Shown piece after piece: positions 1 to 5,642 of a stretch of DNA of 9,349 nucleotides. The DNA is from Desulfocurvus sp. GTDB taxonomy: Bacteria; Desulfobacterota; Desulfovibrionia; Desulfovibrionales; Desulfovibrionaceae. Position numbers and translations under genes: made by a program. The stretch is taken from NCBI RefSeq assembly GCF_023230885.1, contig NZ_JALNWM010000131.1, positions 1 through 9,349 of the forward strand, given 5' to 3'. The first letter of the stretch is position 1, and every line of letters starts with the position of its first letter. Below the pieces are notes generated by a model, which searched no databases, was not told where the DNA came from, and was given only the letters and a program-made list of their open reading frames with translations.

Positions 1-2
1 CC

Positions 3-293
3 GCAGCGCCCCTGGCCGCCCAGGGTCCCCAGGCGCCCCGCCCTCCCCAGGCAGCCCCGGAGCCCCCGGCCGGGCCCGGGCCGCTGCGGGCCGCCCCCGG
101 CCCCGCGCCCGACTACCGCCACACCCCGTGGGAGGAGCTGCCCCTGGAGGCCCCCCCGGCCCGGACCGGGCGCCTCCCGGCCCCCCGCCCGGCCCGGGCG
201 GGGCTGGGGGTGCGGCGCAGCCTGCTGTGGTTCCTGGTGGGCACGGTGCTGGCCGTGGGCGCCGTGTTCCTGCTGGGCATCCTCGACCCCTGA
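3..293 (+). CDS. C-terminal part of a Pro/Ala-rich protein with a C-terminal membrane segment
   Basis: The reading frame is open from the left edge to TGA at 291-293, so only the last 96 residues are visible and the start lies outside the window. The visible part is a low-complexity Pro/Ala/Gly-rich stretch of about 65 residues containing a short less biased patch (DYRHTPWEELPLE). A basic patch (VRRS) and about 20 hydrophobic residues (LLWFLVGTVLAVGAVFLLGI) follow, and the protein ends LDP. This is the layout of a protein anchored by one C-terminal helix, with a flexible linker outside the membrane. Third codon positions are almost all G or C, as in the neighbouring real genes. The family cannot be named from this tail; a zinc-ribbon or other cytoplasmic N-terminal domain is possible but unseen. 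Confidence 0.6.
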   Translation, partial: AAPLAAQGPQAPRPPQAAPEPPAGPGPLRAAPGPAPDYRHTPWEELPLEAPPARTGRLPAPRPARAGLGVRRSLLWFLVGTVLAVGAVFLLGILDP

Positions 294-381
294 GCCGGAA
301 GGAGGGCGCGGGCGCCCCCTCGCGGGCTTCGCCCGGCCGCCCGGCCCCCGGGCCCGGCGGCGCGGCCCCCGGCGGTGCGCC

Positions 382-397
382 GCCCGCCAGGGCGGGC
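382..397 (+). terminator. GC hairpin between the membrane protein and the TPR gene
   Basis: A perfect inverted repeat, GCCCGCC-AG-GGCGGGC, folds to a 6-bp stem with a CAGG tetraloop. It lies about 90 bases after the stop at 293 and directly abuts the -35 element at 398. It has no run of T, so it is either a weak terminator or an operator-like site; I cannot decide. Confidence 0.25.
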
Positions 398-426
398 TTG
401 TGCGCGCCGGGCATCCGGGCTATTAT
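398..426 (+). promoter_or_regulatory. Candidate sigma70 promoter of the TPR gene
   Basis: TTGTGC (398-403), a 17-base spacer and TATTAT (421-426, five of six consensus bases) form a well-spaced sigma70-type promoter. The AT-rich hexamer stands out in a stretch of nearly pure G+C. It implies a leader of roughly 80 bases before the ATG at 514 and argues against starting the gene at the upstream in-frame GTG at 400, which would lie within the promoter. Confidence 0.5.
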
Positions 427-513
427 GGGCCCAAGGATTTTCCCCCGGCGCCGGACCCTCCGGCCCGGCAACCGCCCCGGCGGGCCGCCGCCCGGGCCAG
501 CCAGCCGAGCGCC

Positions 514-1320
514 ATGCCCCGCCAGAACCCGCCGCAGCAGCCCATACAGGGCGTGTTCTCCACCCGGGAGACCCGCAAGGTCGGCACCGGCCAGACCCAG
601 CGCAAGGCCACGGTCAAGCAGTACTGGCTGGTGCGCCAGACCACGGCGGACCAGGCCGAGGCCCAGCCCATCAACGAACAGCTCGTGCCCGTGGGCCGCA
701 AACGCATGGTGCCGCTGGACATCCTGCTCGAAAGCTTCACCCCCGAGCCGGACTTCTACGTCCAGCACCCCGGCGCCCCGGCCCCGGCGGGGGAGCTGGC
801 CCGGGTCGCCCGCGCGCCCGCGCCCGCGCCCGAGCCCCTGCCCGGGCTGCGGGTGGAGATCGAGGGCTTCGAGCTGAGCGGCAGCCCCGAGAACGTGGAG
901 ACCAACGCCCGGGCGGGCTTCGGCCTGGGGCTGACCTATCTGCGGCGCGGCAACAAGGCCAAGGCCGTGGACATCTTCACCCGCCTGGCCGAGATGGACG
1001 CGCCCTTCGTGCCCGAGCACAAGCACATGTTCAACGACTTCGGCCTGTCCCTGCGCAAGCAGAGCCTGCTCGACCTGGCCCTCAAGCACTACCTGCGGGC
1101 CCTGTCCCTGGCCGGGGAGGACGACCACCTGCTGCACAACATCGCCCGGGCCTACTTCGAGAAGCAGGACCTGCCCAACTGCATCCGCTATCTCGAGGAA
1201 TCCCTGCGCATCAACCCCGACCTCAAGCCCTCGCGCCAGTTCCTGCGCCATGTGACCCGGGCCCGGGGCGCCCGCAAGGCCAGGGCCGCCGCCCGCCCCG
1301 TCCGGCGCTTCGACTTCTAG
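514..1320 (+). CDS. Tetratricopeptide-repeat protein
   Basis: This is a 268-aa soluble protein without signal peptide or membrane segment. The N-terminus (about residues 8-60: GVFSTRETRKVGTGQTQRK, then YWLVRQ) is basic and less biased than the rest. A Pro/Ala linker follows around residues 88-112. The C-terminal half holds three TPR-like helix pairs, about residues 131-164 (NARAGFGLGLTYLRRGNKAKAVDIF), 169-203 (MFNDFGLSLRKQSLLDLALKHYLRALSL) and 204-236 (HNIARAYFEKQDLPNCIRYLEESLRINPD). The canonical small residues at helix crossings and the final NP are visible. TPRs make protein-protein contacts; the partner is unknown. ATG 514 is chosen because the longer frame from 400 would begin inside the promoter at 398-426 and adds only low-complexity residues; no strong ribosome binding site precedes 514. 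Neighbouring ComFB has its own promoter, so the gene is probably a single unit. Confidence 0.82.
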   Translation: MPRQNPPQQPIQGVFSTRETRKVGTGQTQRKATVKQYWLVRQTTADQAEAQPINEQLVPVGRKRMVPLDILLESFTPEPDFYVQHPGAPAPAGELARVARAPAPAPEPLPGLRVEIEGFELSGSPENVETNARAGFGLGLTYLRRGNKAKAVDIFTRLAEMDAPFVPEHKHMFNDFGLSLRKQSLLDLALKHYLRALSLAGEDDHLLHNIARAYFEKQDLPNCIRYLEESLRINPDLKPSRQFLRHVTRARGARKARAAARPVRRFDF

Positions 1321-1341
1321 CCCCCGGCCCGCGCGTCCTTT

Positions 1342-1354
1342 TTTCAATTTGAAA
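1342..1354. promoter_or_regulatory. 13-bp palindrome over the comFB -35 element
   Basis: TTTCAA-T-TTGAAA is a perfect 6-1-6 inverted repeat. Its right arm is also the -35 hexamer of the promoter at 1349-1377. A protein bound here would compete with RNA polymerase, so it is a plausible operator. The binding protein is unknown, and a chance palindrome in a short AT-rich patch cannot be excluded. Confidence 0.35.
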
Positions 1355-1377
1355 TAGTGCCGCCAAACGGTTATCCT
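1349..1377 (+). promoter_or_regulatory. Candidate sigma70 promoter of the comFB-family gene
   Basis: TTGAAA (1349-1354, five of six consensus bases), an exact 17-base spacer and TATCCT (1372-1377, four of six) lie just before the ComFB-family gene. Transcription would start near 1384, some 18 bases before ATG 1402. This decides the start: the upstream in-frame codon at 1357 would lie within the promoter. Confidence 0.55.
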
Positions 1378-1401
1378 GCCCTTATATCCTCGGGGGTGGC
1401 C

Positions 1402-1713
1402 ATGGACGCCAAGATCAGGGAACTCGTCGCGCGTTACGACATCGGAGACACCAGTCTCTTCTTCATCCGCAACCGCAACGAACGGCGGGTCATCGAAGCC
1501 ATCCCGCGCATCCTGGGCGAAGACCCCGGGTTCATCCCCAACACCATCGACCTCCAGGACATCTACGCCCTGGCCCTGAACAGCCTGCCCCCGCGTTATG
1601 TGCAGCAGGGGTCCATCGTGCTGCGCGAGCCCGTGCGCCAGGACGAGATCGAGGACGCCGTGCGCTCGGCGGTGGCCCAGGTGCGCGCGCGGCCCAACTA
1701 CCCCCAGGAGTAG
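1402..1713 (+). CDS. comFB: ComFB-family protein (putative cyclic dinucleotide receptor)
   Basis: This 103-aa protein shows the ComFB family hallmark: an early conserved NRNERRVIEAI segment (residues 24-34), then DIYALALNSLPPRYV (53-67), the conserved helix ending in a PPRY turn. Family length is close to 100 aa, so it is complete. ComFB was named for a gene in the comF operon of Bacillus subtilis; later work on cyanobacterial homologues reported binding of c-di-GMP and c-di-AMP, so a signalling-receptor role is plausible here but not shown. Bacillus-type members carry clustered cysteines just before the hallmark helix that bind zinc; this protein has no cysteine at all. ATG 1402 follows GGGGGTGG and sits about 18 bases after the promoter's predicted start point. 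No competence gene is nearby. Confidence 0.8.
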   Translation: MDAKIRELVARYDIGDTSLFFIRNRNERRVIEAIPRILGEDPGFIPNTIDLQDIYALALNSLPPRYVQQGSIVLREPVRQDEIEDAVRSAVAQVRARPNYPQE

Positions 1714-1718
1714 CCTCC

Positions 1719-2172
1719 GCGCACAGGCGCAAGGCCCAGCAGGCCCACTCCCGGACCATCGGCCGCCTCCGGCGCGCCCTGGGCCGGGCCTGGCGCGAGG
1801 ATCCGTTGCTCCTCGGCGCCCCCGGCCTCTCCCTGGCCGTGAAGACCGACCCCTTCCACTATCTGGCCGTGCATCCGGCCGTTCCGGAACGCCTGGGCCG
1901 CCGGGCCGCCGCGCGCGAGGCCCTGCTGCGGGCGGGCGCGGGCATGTGCTGGCCGTGGGCGCCGTGTGGGGCTCCCCGCCCCGGGCCAGGCCCCTGCGGC
2001 CAGCTTCGTGCTGGCCGGGTTCGTGGGCCGCGCCCTGCCGCTTTGCGCCGGCGGGACGCCCTGCCCGTCGGCGGCCGGCCTGCGCCTGCCGACGCGCGAG
2101 CGCCCCGCCCTGGACGCCTTCCTGCAAGGCAAGACGCGTATTGACAAAACAGCCTTTAGCCCTCAAGACTAG
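1719..2172 (+). pseudogene. Probable frameshifted gene of unknown function after comFB
   Basis: No single frame spans this stretch, but codon composition shows a gene that changes frame. From 1713 to about 1940 the frame starting at positions divisible by 3 has nearly all third positions G or C and encodes a plausible segment (RRKAQQAHSRTIGRLRRALGR, then EDPLLLGAPGLSLAVKTDPFHY and LAVHPAVPERLGRR). From about 1968 to 2140 that quality moves to the frame of GTG 1966 (APAASFVLAGFVGRALPLCAGG, then LRLPTRERPALDAFLQGK), ending at TAG 2170-2172. Between them (1943-1970) a third frame reads HVLAVGAVWG. This fits loss of two bases, singly or together. AGGAG at 1706-1710 is well placed for a start near 1718, but only GCG stands at 1719, so the start codon may also be lost. 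I do not recognise the family. A sequencing error in G+C-rich DNA could produce the same picture. Confidence 0.5.
2141..2170 (+). promoter_or_regulatory. Possible promoter of the exported protein gene
   Basis: A perfect -35 hexamer TTGACA lies at 2141-2146, at the point where the coding signal of the broken gene ends and AT content rises. The best -10 candidate is AAGACT at 2165-2170 with an 18-base spacer, only three of six consensus bases. The -35 is convincing and the -10 weak. Confidence 0.35.
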
Positions 2173-2187
2173 CCGCGACAGTACCTC

Positions 2188-2200
2188 ACAGATCATCTGT
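2188..2200. promoter_or_regulatory. 13-bp palindrome before the exported protein gene
   Basis: ACAGAT-C-ATCTGT is a perfect 6-1-6 inverted repeat. It lies just downstream of the candidate promoter and six bases before the GAGG ribosome binding site (2206-2209). Its position suits a repressor site acting as a roadblock. No known regulator is recognised. Confidence 0.3.
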
Positions 2201-2214
2201 TCTCCGAGGCATCC

Positions 2215-2712
2215 ATGGGCCGCCGCCGCACATATCTCCTGCTGCTTGTCGCCGCCGTCGCGGCGCTGCTGGCCTGCGCGCCGCGCGTCCTCGCCCAGGC
2301 CGCCCCCCAGGGGCCCAAGGCCGAGGCCGTGGAAGACCGGCCCGCGGAGCCCGCCAAGCAGGGCTTCGTCACCCCCGTGGCCGTGGTCCACACCAGCACG
2401 GACCAGCTCGGCACGCGCCTGGCCTTCCGCCTCAAGGAGACCTTGAACGACTCGTCCCTGTTCGCCCTCTCGGCCAGCGACGAACGCAAGATCAAGGTCG
2501 TCCTCACCACCCAGCCCGAATTTCCCGGCCGCGAGCAGGTCGGTTCCGTCTATGCCGCCGTGTGGATCTATGCCGCCGACGAGGCCGTGCTCACGCATTA
2601 CCTGGCCAGCGAGGCCGGAACCGTGGACGCCGCCACCGTGGACGCCGCCGCCCAGGCATTGGCCGGGCGAACCGCCGCCGTCGCCGAGAAATACGCCTAC
2701 CTGTTCGAGTAG
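2215..2712 (+). CDS. Exported protein of unknown function
   Basis: This 165-aa protein starts with a clear signal sequence: basic GRRR, then a hydrophobic core YLLLLVAAVAALL. Two processing routes are possible. LLAC at 18-21 fits a permissive lipobox, making Cys21 a lipid anchor. VLA at 25-27 fits signal peptidase I cleavage before QA. The mature part has a Pro/Ala linker (to about 48) and then a compact alpha/beta-looking domain (FVTPVAVVHTSTDQLGTRLAF to about residue 130) ending in an Ala-rich helix and KYAYLFE. The phrase DQLGTRLAFRLKETLNDSSLF recalls periplasmic proteins that query a stored value, but I cannot assign a family. GAGG at 2206-2209, five bases before ATG 2215, supports the start. 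It probably has its own promoter, and a hairpin follows at 2736. Confidence 0.75.
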   Translation: MGRRRTYLLLLVAAVAALLACAPRVLAQAAPQGPKAEAVEDRPAEPAKQGFVTPVAVVHTSTDQLGTRLAFRLKETLNDSSLFALSASDERKIKVVLTTQPEFPGREQVGSVYAAVWIYAADEAVLTHYLASEAGTVDAATVDAAAQALAGRTAAVAEKYAYLFE

Positions 2713-2735
2713 GCGGCATCCCCCCGCCATCCCGG

Positions 2736-2759
2736 TCCCCCCGGCCTGTTGCGGGGGGA
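2736..2759 (+). terminator. GC hairpin after the exported protein gene
   Basis: TCCCCCC (2736-2742) and GGGGGGA (2753-2759) form a perfect 7-bp stem with a 10-base loop, 24 bases after the stop codon. There is no T run, so termination would be weak or Rho-assisted. It separates this gene from the aminotransferase operon. Confidence 0.4.
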
Positions 2760-2862
2760 AGACGACCCTGGTGCGATTTCCGCGCCCAAGGCCCCCGGGC
2801 CGGGGCGCCCAACCCGCATGCGCCCGGGATGGCGCAAAGACACACCGCCAAGGAGGCCCCCC

Positions 2863-4044
2863 ATGCAACAGTTCCCCCGGGTCCACAGGCTGCCGCCCTA
2901 TGTGTTCGCCGTGGTCAACGACCTGAAGATGAAAATGCGCCGCCAGAACATCGACATCGTCGACCTCGGCATGGGCAACCCCGACATCGGCACCCCCCAG
3001 CACATCGTCGACAAGATGGTCGAGGCCGCCCACAAGCCCATCAACCACCGCTACAGCGCCTCCCGGGGCCTGCCCAACCTGCGCAAGGCCATCTCCGACT
3101 GGTACCTGCGGCGCTTCGACGTGCACATCGACCCGGACCAGGAGGCCGTGGTGACCATGGGCGCCAAGGAGGGCCTGTCGCACCTGGCCATGGTCATGCT
3201 CTCCCCGGGCGACGTGGTCTTCGCCCAGGACCCGACCTACCCCATCCACCCCTACTCGGCCATCATCGCCGGGGCGGACGTGCGGCGCATCCCCACCAGC
3301 CCGGAGCGCAACTTCATCGAGGACCTGGAACTGGCCATGCGCCAGACCTGGCCCCAGCCCAAGCTGCTGATCATCAGCTTCCCGCACAACCCGACCACCC
3401 AGGTCGTCGACCTGGAATTCTTCCAGCGCATCGTTGATTTCGCCAAGGAAAACAACATCTACGTCATCCACGACCTGGCCTACGCCGACCTGGTCTTCGA
3501 CGGCTACCAGGCCCCGAGCTTCCTGCAGGCCAAGGGCGCCAAGGACGTGGGCGTGGAGTTCTTCTCCCTGTCCAAGTCCTATTCGATGGCCGGCTGGCGC
3601 GTGGGCTTTTGCTGCGGCAACCGCGACATGGTCCAGGCCCTCACGCGCATCAAGAGCTACCTGGACTACGGCATCTTCCAGCCCATCCAGATCGCCTCGA
3701 TCATCGCCCTGAACGGCCAGCAGGAGTGCGTGCAGGACATCGTGAACGTCTACAAGGAGCGCCGCGACGTGCTCTGCGAGGGCCTGAACCGCGTGGGCTG
3801 GGAGATCACCCCGCCCCAGGCGACCATGTTCGCCTGGGCGCGCATCCCCGAGCCCTTCCGCAAGCTCGGCTCGGTGGAGTTCTCCAAGCTGCTGCTGCGC
3901 GAGGGCCATGTGGCCGTGTCGCCGGGCCTGGGCTTCGGGCACTACGGCGACGACCATGTGCGCTTCGCCCTCATCGAGAACGCCCACCGCACCAAGCAGG
4001 CCATCAAGGGCATCAAGAAGGTGCTGGAGGGCGGCGCGTGCTAG
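2863..4044 (+). CDS. alaC: Class I/II PLP aminotransferase, AlaC-like
   Basis: This 393-aa cytoplasmic enzyme has all landmarks of fold-type I aminotransferases: GMGNPD at 36-41, substrate-side HRYSASRGLPNLR, Asn176 in FPHNPTTQ, Asp204 and Tyr207 in HDLAYADL (contacts to the pyridoxal ring), the Schiff-base Lys238 in SLSKSYSMAGWRVGF, and the carboxylate-binding Arg367 in DHVRFAL. The SKSYSMAGWRVGF wording and the length fit the AlaC group (glutamate-pyruvate transaminase), which interconverts alanine and 2-oxoglutarate with pyruvate and glutamate. Related enzymes also use aspartate or methionine, so substrate is not certain. ATG 2863 follows AAGGAGG (2850-2856) at ideal spacing; the upstream in-frame extension to 2749 is Pro/Arg-rich and rejected. 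The stop overlaps the start of hom, so the two are translated together, pointing to a role in aspartate-family amino acid metabolism or a shared amino-acid response. Confidence 0.93.
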   Translation: MQQFPRVHRLPPYVFAVVNDLKMKMRRQNIDIVDLGMGNPDIGTPQHIVDKMVEAAHKPINHRYSASRGLPNLRKAISDWYLRRFDVHIDPDQEAVVTMGAKEGLSHLAMVMLSPGDVVFAQDPTYPIHPYSAIIAGADVRRIPTSPERNFIEDLELAMRQTWPQPKLLIISFPHNPTTQVVDLEFFQRIVDFAKENNIYVIHDLAYADLVFDGYQAPSFLQAKGAKDVGVEFFSLSKSYSMAGWRVGFCCGNRDMVQALTRIKSYLDYGIFQPIQIASIIALNGQQECVQDIVNVYKERRDVLCEGLNRVGWEITPPQATMFAWARIPEPFRKLGSVEFSKLLLREGHVAVSPGLGFGHYGDDHVRFALIENAHRTKQAIKGIKKVLEGGAC

Positions 4045-5345
4045 CCAACCAGCCCCCCGCCGCCCCCCAGCGGCTGGACATCGGCCTGGCCGGGTTCGGC
4101 ACCGTGGGCCAGGGCCTGGCACGCCTGGTCCACGAGAACCGCGAGTCCATCCTGCGCCGCACGGGCAAGGAAATCCGCATCAAGTCCGTGCTCATCCGCA
4201 GCGAGCACCGCCGCGCCGCCGTGGAGGCCATCGGCGCCCGCGCCGTCACCGACCACCGCCAGATCCTGGACGACCCGGACATCGCCGTGGTCTGCGAGCT
4301 CATGGGCGGCACCGGCTTCGCCCGGCGCTTCATGGAGGAGGCCATCGCCGCGGGCAAGCATGTGGTCACGGCCAACAAGGCCCTGCTGGCCGAAAACGGC
4401 ATGGACCTCTTCGCCCAGGCCCGGGAGCGCGGCGTCCACCTGGGCTTCGAGGCCAGCGTGGCCGGGGGCATCCCCGTGGTCCAGCCCCTCAAGGAGGCCC
4501 TGGCGGGCAACCGCCTGCAGAACCTGCTGGGCATCCTCAACGGCACGGCCAACTACATCCTGACCGAGATGACCGACAAGGGCCTGGACTTCGGCACGGC
4601 CCTGGGCCAGGCCCAGAAGCTGGGCTACGCCGAGGCCGACCCGACCCTGGACATCCAGGGCATCGACGCCGCCCACAAGCTGGTGCTGCTCGTCCGCCTG
4701 GCCTTCGGGGTGGACTACCCCTTCGCCAAGCTGCCCGTCACGGGCATCACCGTGGTCACGCCCATGGACATCGCCTTCGCCCGGGAGTTCGGCTTCCGCA
4801 TCAAGCTGCTGGCCCAGGCCCGGCTGGTGGACGGCAAGGTCGAGGCCGGGGTCTACCCGGCCCTGGTGCCCGAGGGCTACCTGCTGGCCTCGGTGGGCGG
4901 GGCGTACAACGCCGTGCGCCTGGAGGGCAACGCGGGCCCGGTGGTGCTGCACGGGCGCGGGGCGGGCGACATGCCCACGGGCAGCGCCGTGCTGGCCGAC
5001 GTGATGGCCACCATCCGCCACGACGCGCCGGACAACCTGGGCTTCGTCGACCCCCGGCTGCCCGAGGCGGAAATCCTGGACCTGGACGACGCCGTGAGCG
5101 AGCACTATGTGCGCTTCATCGTGCCCGACGCGCCGGGCGTGCTGCGCGACATCGCCGGGGTCATGGCCGACCACGGCATCAGCCTCCAGCAGGTGATCCA
5201 GAAAAGCCGCAGCGACGCGGGCGAGGGCATCCCCCTGGTGTTCCTGACCCACGAGGCCACGGCGGACGCCATACACAAGGCCATGCGCCAGGTGGAGGCC
5301 ATGGGCCTGACCCTGGGCACGACCATGCACTACCGGATCCTCTAG
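4038..5345 (+). CDS. hom: Homoserine dehydrogenase with C-terminal ACT domain
   Basis: This enzyme reduces aspartate 4-semialdehyde to homoserine with NAD(P)H. Residues 14-24 (DIGLAGFGTVG) are the dinucleotide-binding glycine loop. VTANKALLA carries Asn113-Lys114. GGIPVVQPLKEALAGN and LLGILNGTANYILTEM are the family catalytic-domain signatures. GYAEADPTLDIQGIDAAHKL supplies Glu199, Asp210 and Lys214, matching the known substrate-binding and proton-transfer residues. From about residue 356 (HYVRFIVPDAPGVLRDIAGVM) comes an ACT domain, which in this family usually mediates feedback by threonine or another amino acid. The 435-aa length matches the monofunctional ACT-containing type; no aspartokinase is fused. 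The start is GTG 4038 in GTGCTAG, overlapping the aminotransferase stop, with GGAGG at 4026-4030 seven bases upstream; translational coupling is likely. No aspartate kinase, semialdehyde dehydrogenase or threonine synthase gene is in the window. Confidence 0.97.
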   Translation: MLANQPPAAPQRLDIGLAGFGTVGQGLARLVHENRESILRRTGKEIRIKSVLIRSEHRRAAVEAIGARAVTDHRQILDDPDIAVVCELMGGTGFARRFMEEAIAAGKHVVTANKALLAENGMDLFAQARERGVHLGFEASVAGGIPVVQPLKEALAGNRLQNLLGILNGTANYILTEMTDKGLDFGTALGQAQKLGYAEADPTLDIQGIDAAHKLVLLVRLAFGVDYPFAKLPVTGITVVTPMDIAFAREFGFRIKLLAQARLVDGKVEAGVYPALVPEGYLLASVGGAYNAVRLEGNAGPVVLHGRGAGDMPTGSAVLADVMATIRHDAPDNLGFVDPRLPEAEILDLDDAVSEHYVRFIVPDAPGVLRDIAGVMADHGISLQQVIQKSRSDAGEGIPLVFLTHEATADAIHKAMRQVEAMGLTLGTTMHYRIL

Positions 5346-5356
5346 GAGCGCGGCGC

Positions 5357-5435
5357 GGCGGGCGGGCACTGGACGAAAAGGCCGCGAAAGGGCATCCTGG
5401 CCCGGACCGGCACCAACCAGGGCGGCCCGCCCGCC
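5357..5435. repeat. 11-bp inverted repeat after hom
   Basis: GGCGGGCGGGC at 5357-5367 is the exact reverse complement of 5425-5435, with 57 bases between. It could close a long stem-loop in the hom transcript, but both arms are simple GGC/GGG-rich sequence and such matches arise easily in this composition. Confidence 0.2.
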
Positions 5436-5471
5436 CGCGACCCCGCGCCCCCGGGCGCCGCCGGGGGGACC

Positions 5472-5612
5472 ATGTTCCAGCACCTTTTGGCCACATTCAT
5501 CCGCAAGGCCCTGCCCGCCGGACTGCCGGGCCCGGCGGCCGTCGTCGCGGTGGTGGCGGCGGTGCTGGTGCTGCTGGCGGCGCTGCTTGCGCCGCTGTTC
5601 CTCTCCCCCTGA
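5472..5612 (+). CDS. Small single-pass membrane protein (46 aa)
   Basis: Between hom and the next gene an ATG at 5472 opens a 46-codon frame ending TGA at 5610-5612. The product is MFQHLLATFIRKALPAGLPG followed by a hydrophobic run from about residue 22 to 44 (PAAVVAVVAAVLVLLAALLA), with a basic RK pair before it and an almost uncharged C-terminus. That is a short N-terminal amphipathic piece and one transmembrane helix, likely N-in by the positive-inside rule. Most codons end in G or C as in neighbouring genes; GGGGGG at 5463-5468 three bases upstream is a modest ribosome binding site. It lies in the same direction inside the hom operon, 30 bases before the next start codon. No family is recognised, and a chance GC-rich frame is the alternative. 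Confidence 0.5.
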   Translation: MFQHLLATFIRKALPAGLPGPAAVVAVVAAVLVLLAALLAPLFLSP

Positions 5613-5642
5613 GCGCACCCCCCAGGCGCGACGCAAGGCAGC

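Noticed and set aside
128..877. Plus-strand open frame across the promoter and the start of the TPR gene
   Set aside because: It runs through the intergenic region, is Pro/Arg/Ala-rich and competes with the TPR frame, which has real repeat structure.
1698..2147. Minus-strand 149-codon frame opposite the broken gene
   Set aside because: Glycine/arginine-rich without motifs. The frame-specific third-position bias on the plus strand explains the region better.
2749..2862. Upstream in-frame extension of the aminotransferase
   Set aside because: It starts within a hairpin, encodes Pro/Gly/Arg-rich residues, and a consensus AAGGAGG stands before ATG 2863.
2713..2862. Possible riboswitch or T-box in the aminotransferase leader
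   Set aside because: Only generic GC hairpins are visible. There is no T-box sequence, SAM-type core or leader peptide rich in threonine or methionine codons.
5357..5435. Attenuator between hom and the kinase
   Set aside because: The paired arms are simple GC repeats 57 bases apart, with no T run and no regulatory-codon leader; kept only as a low-confidence repeat.
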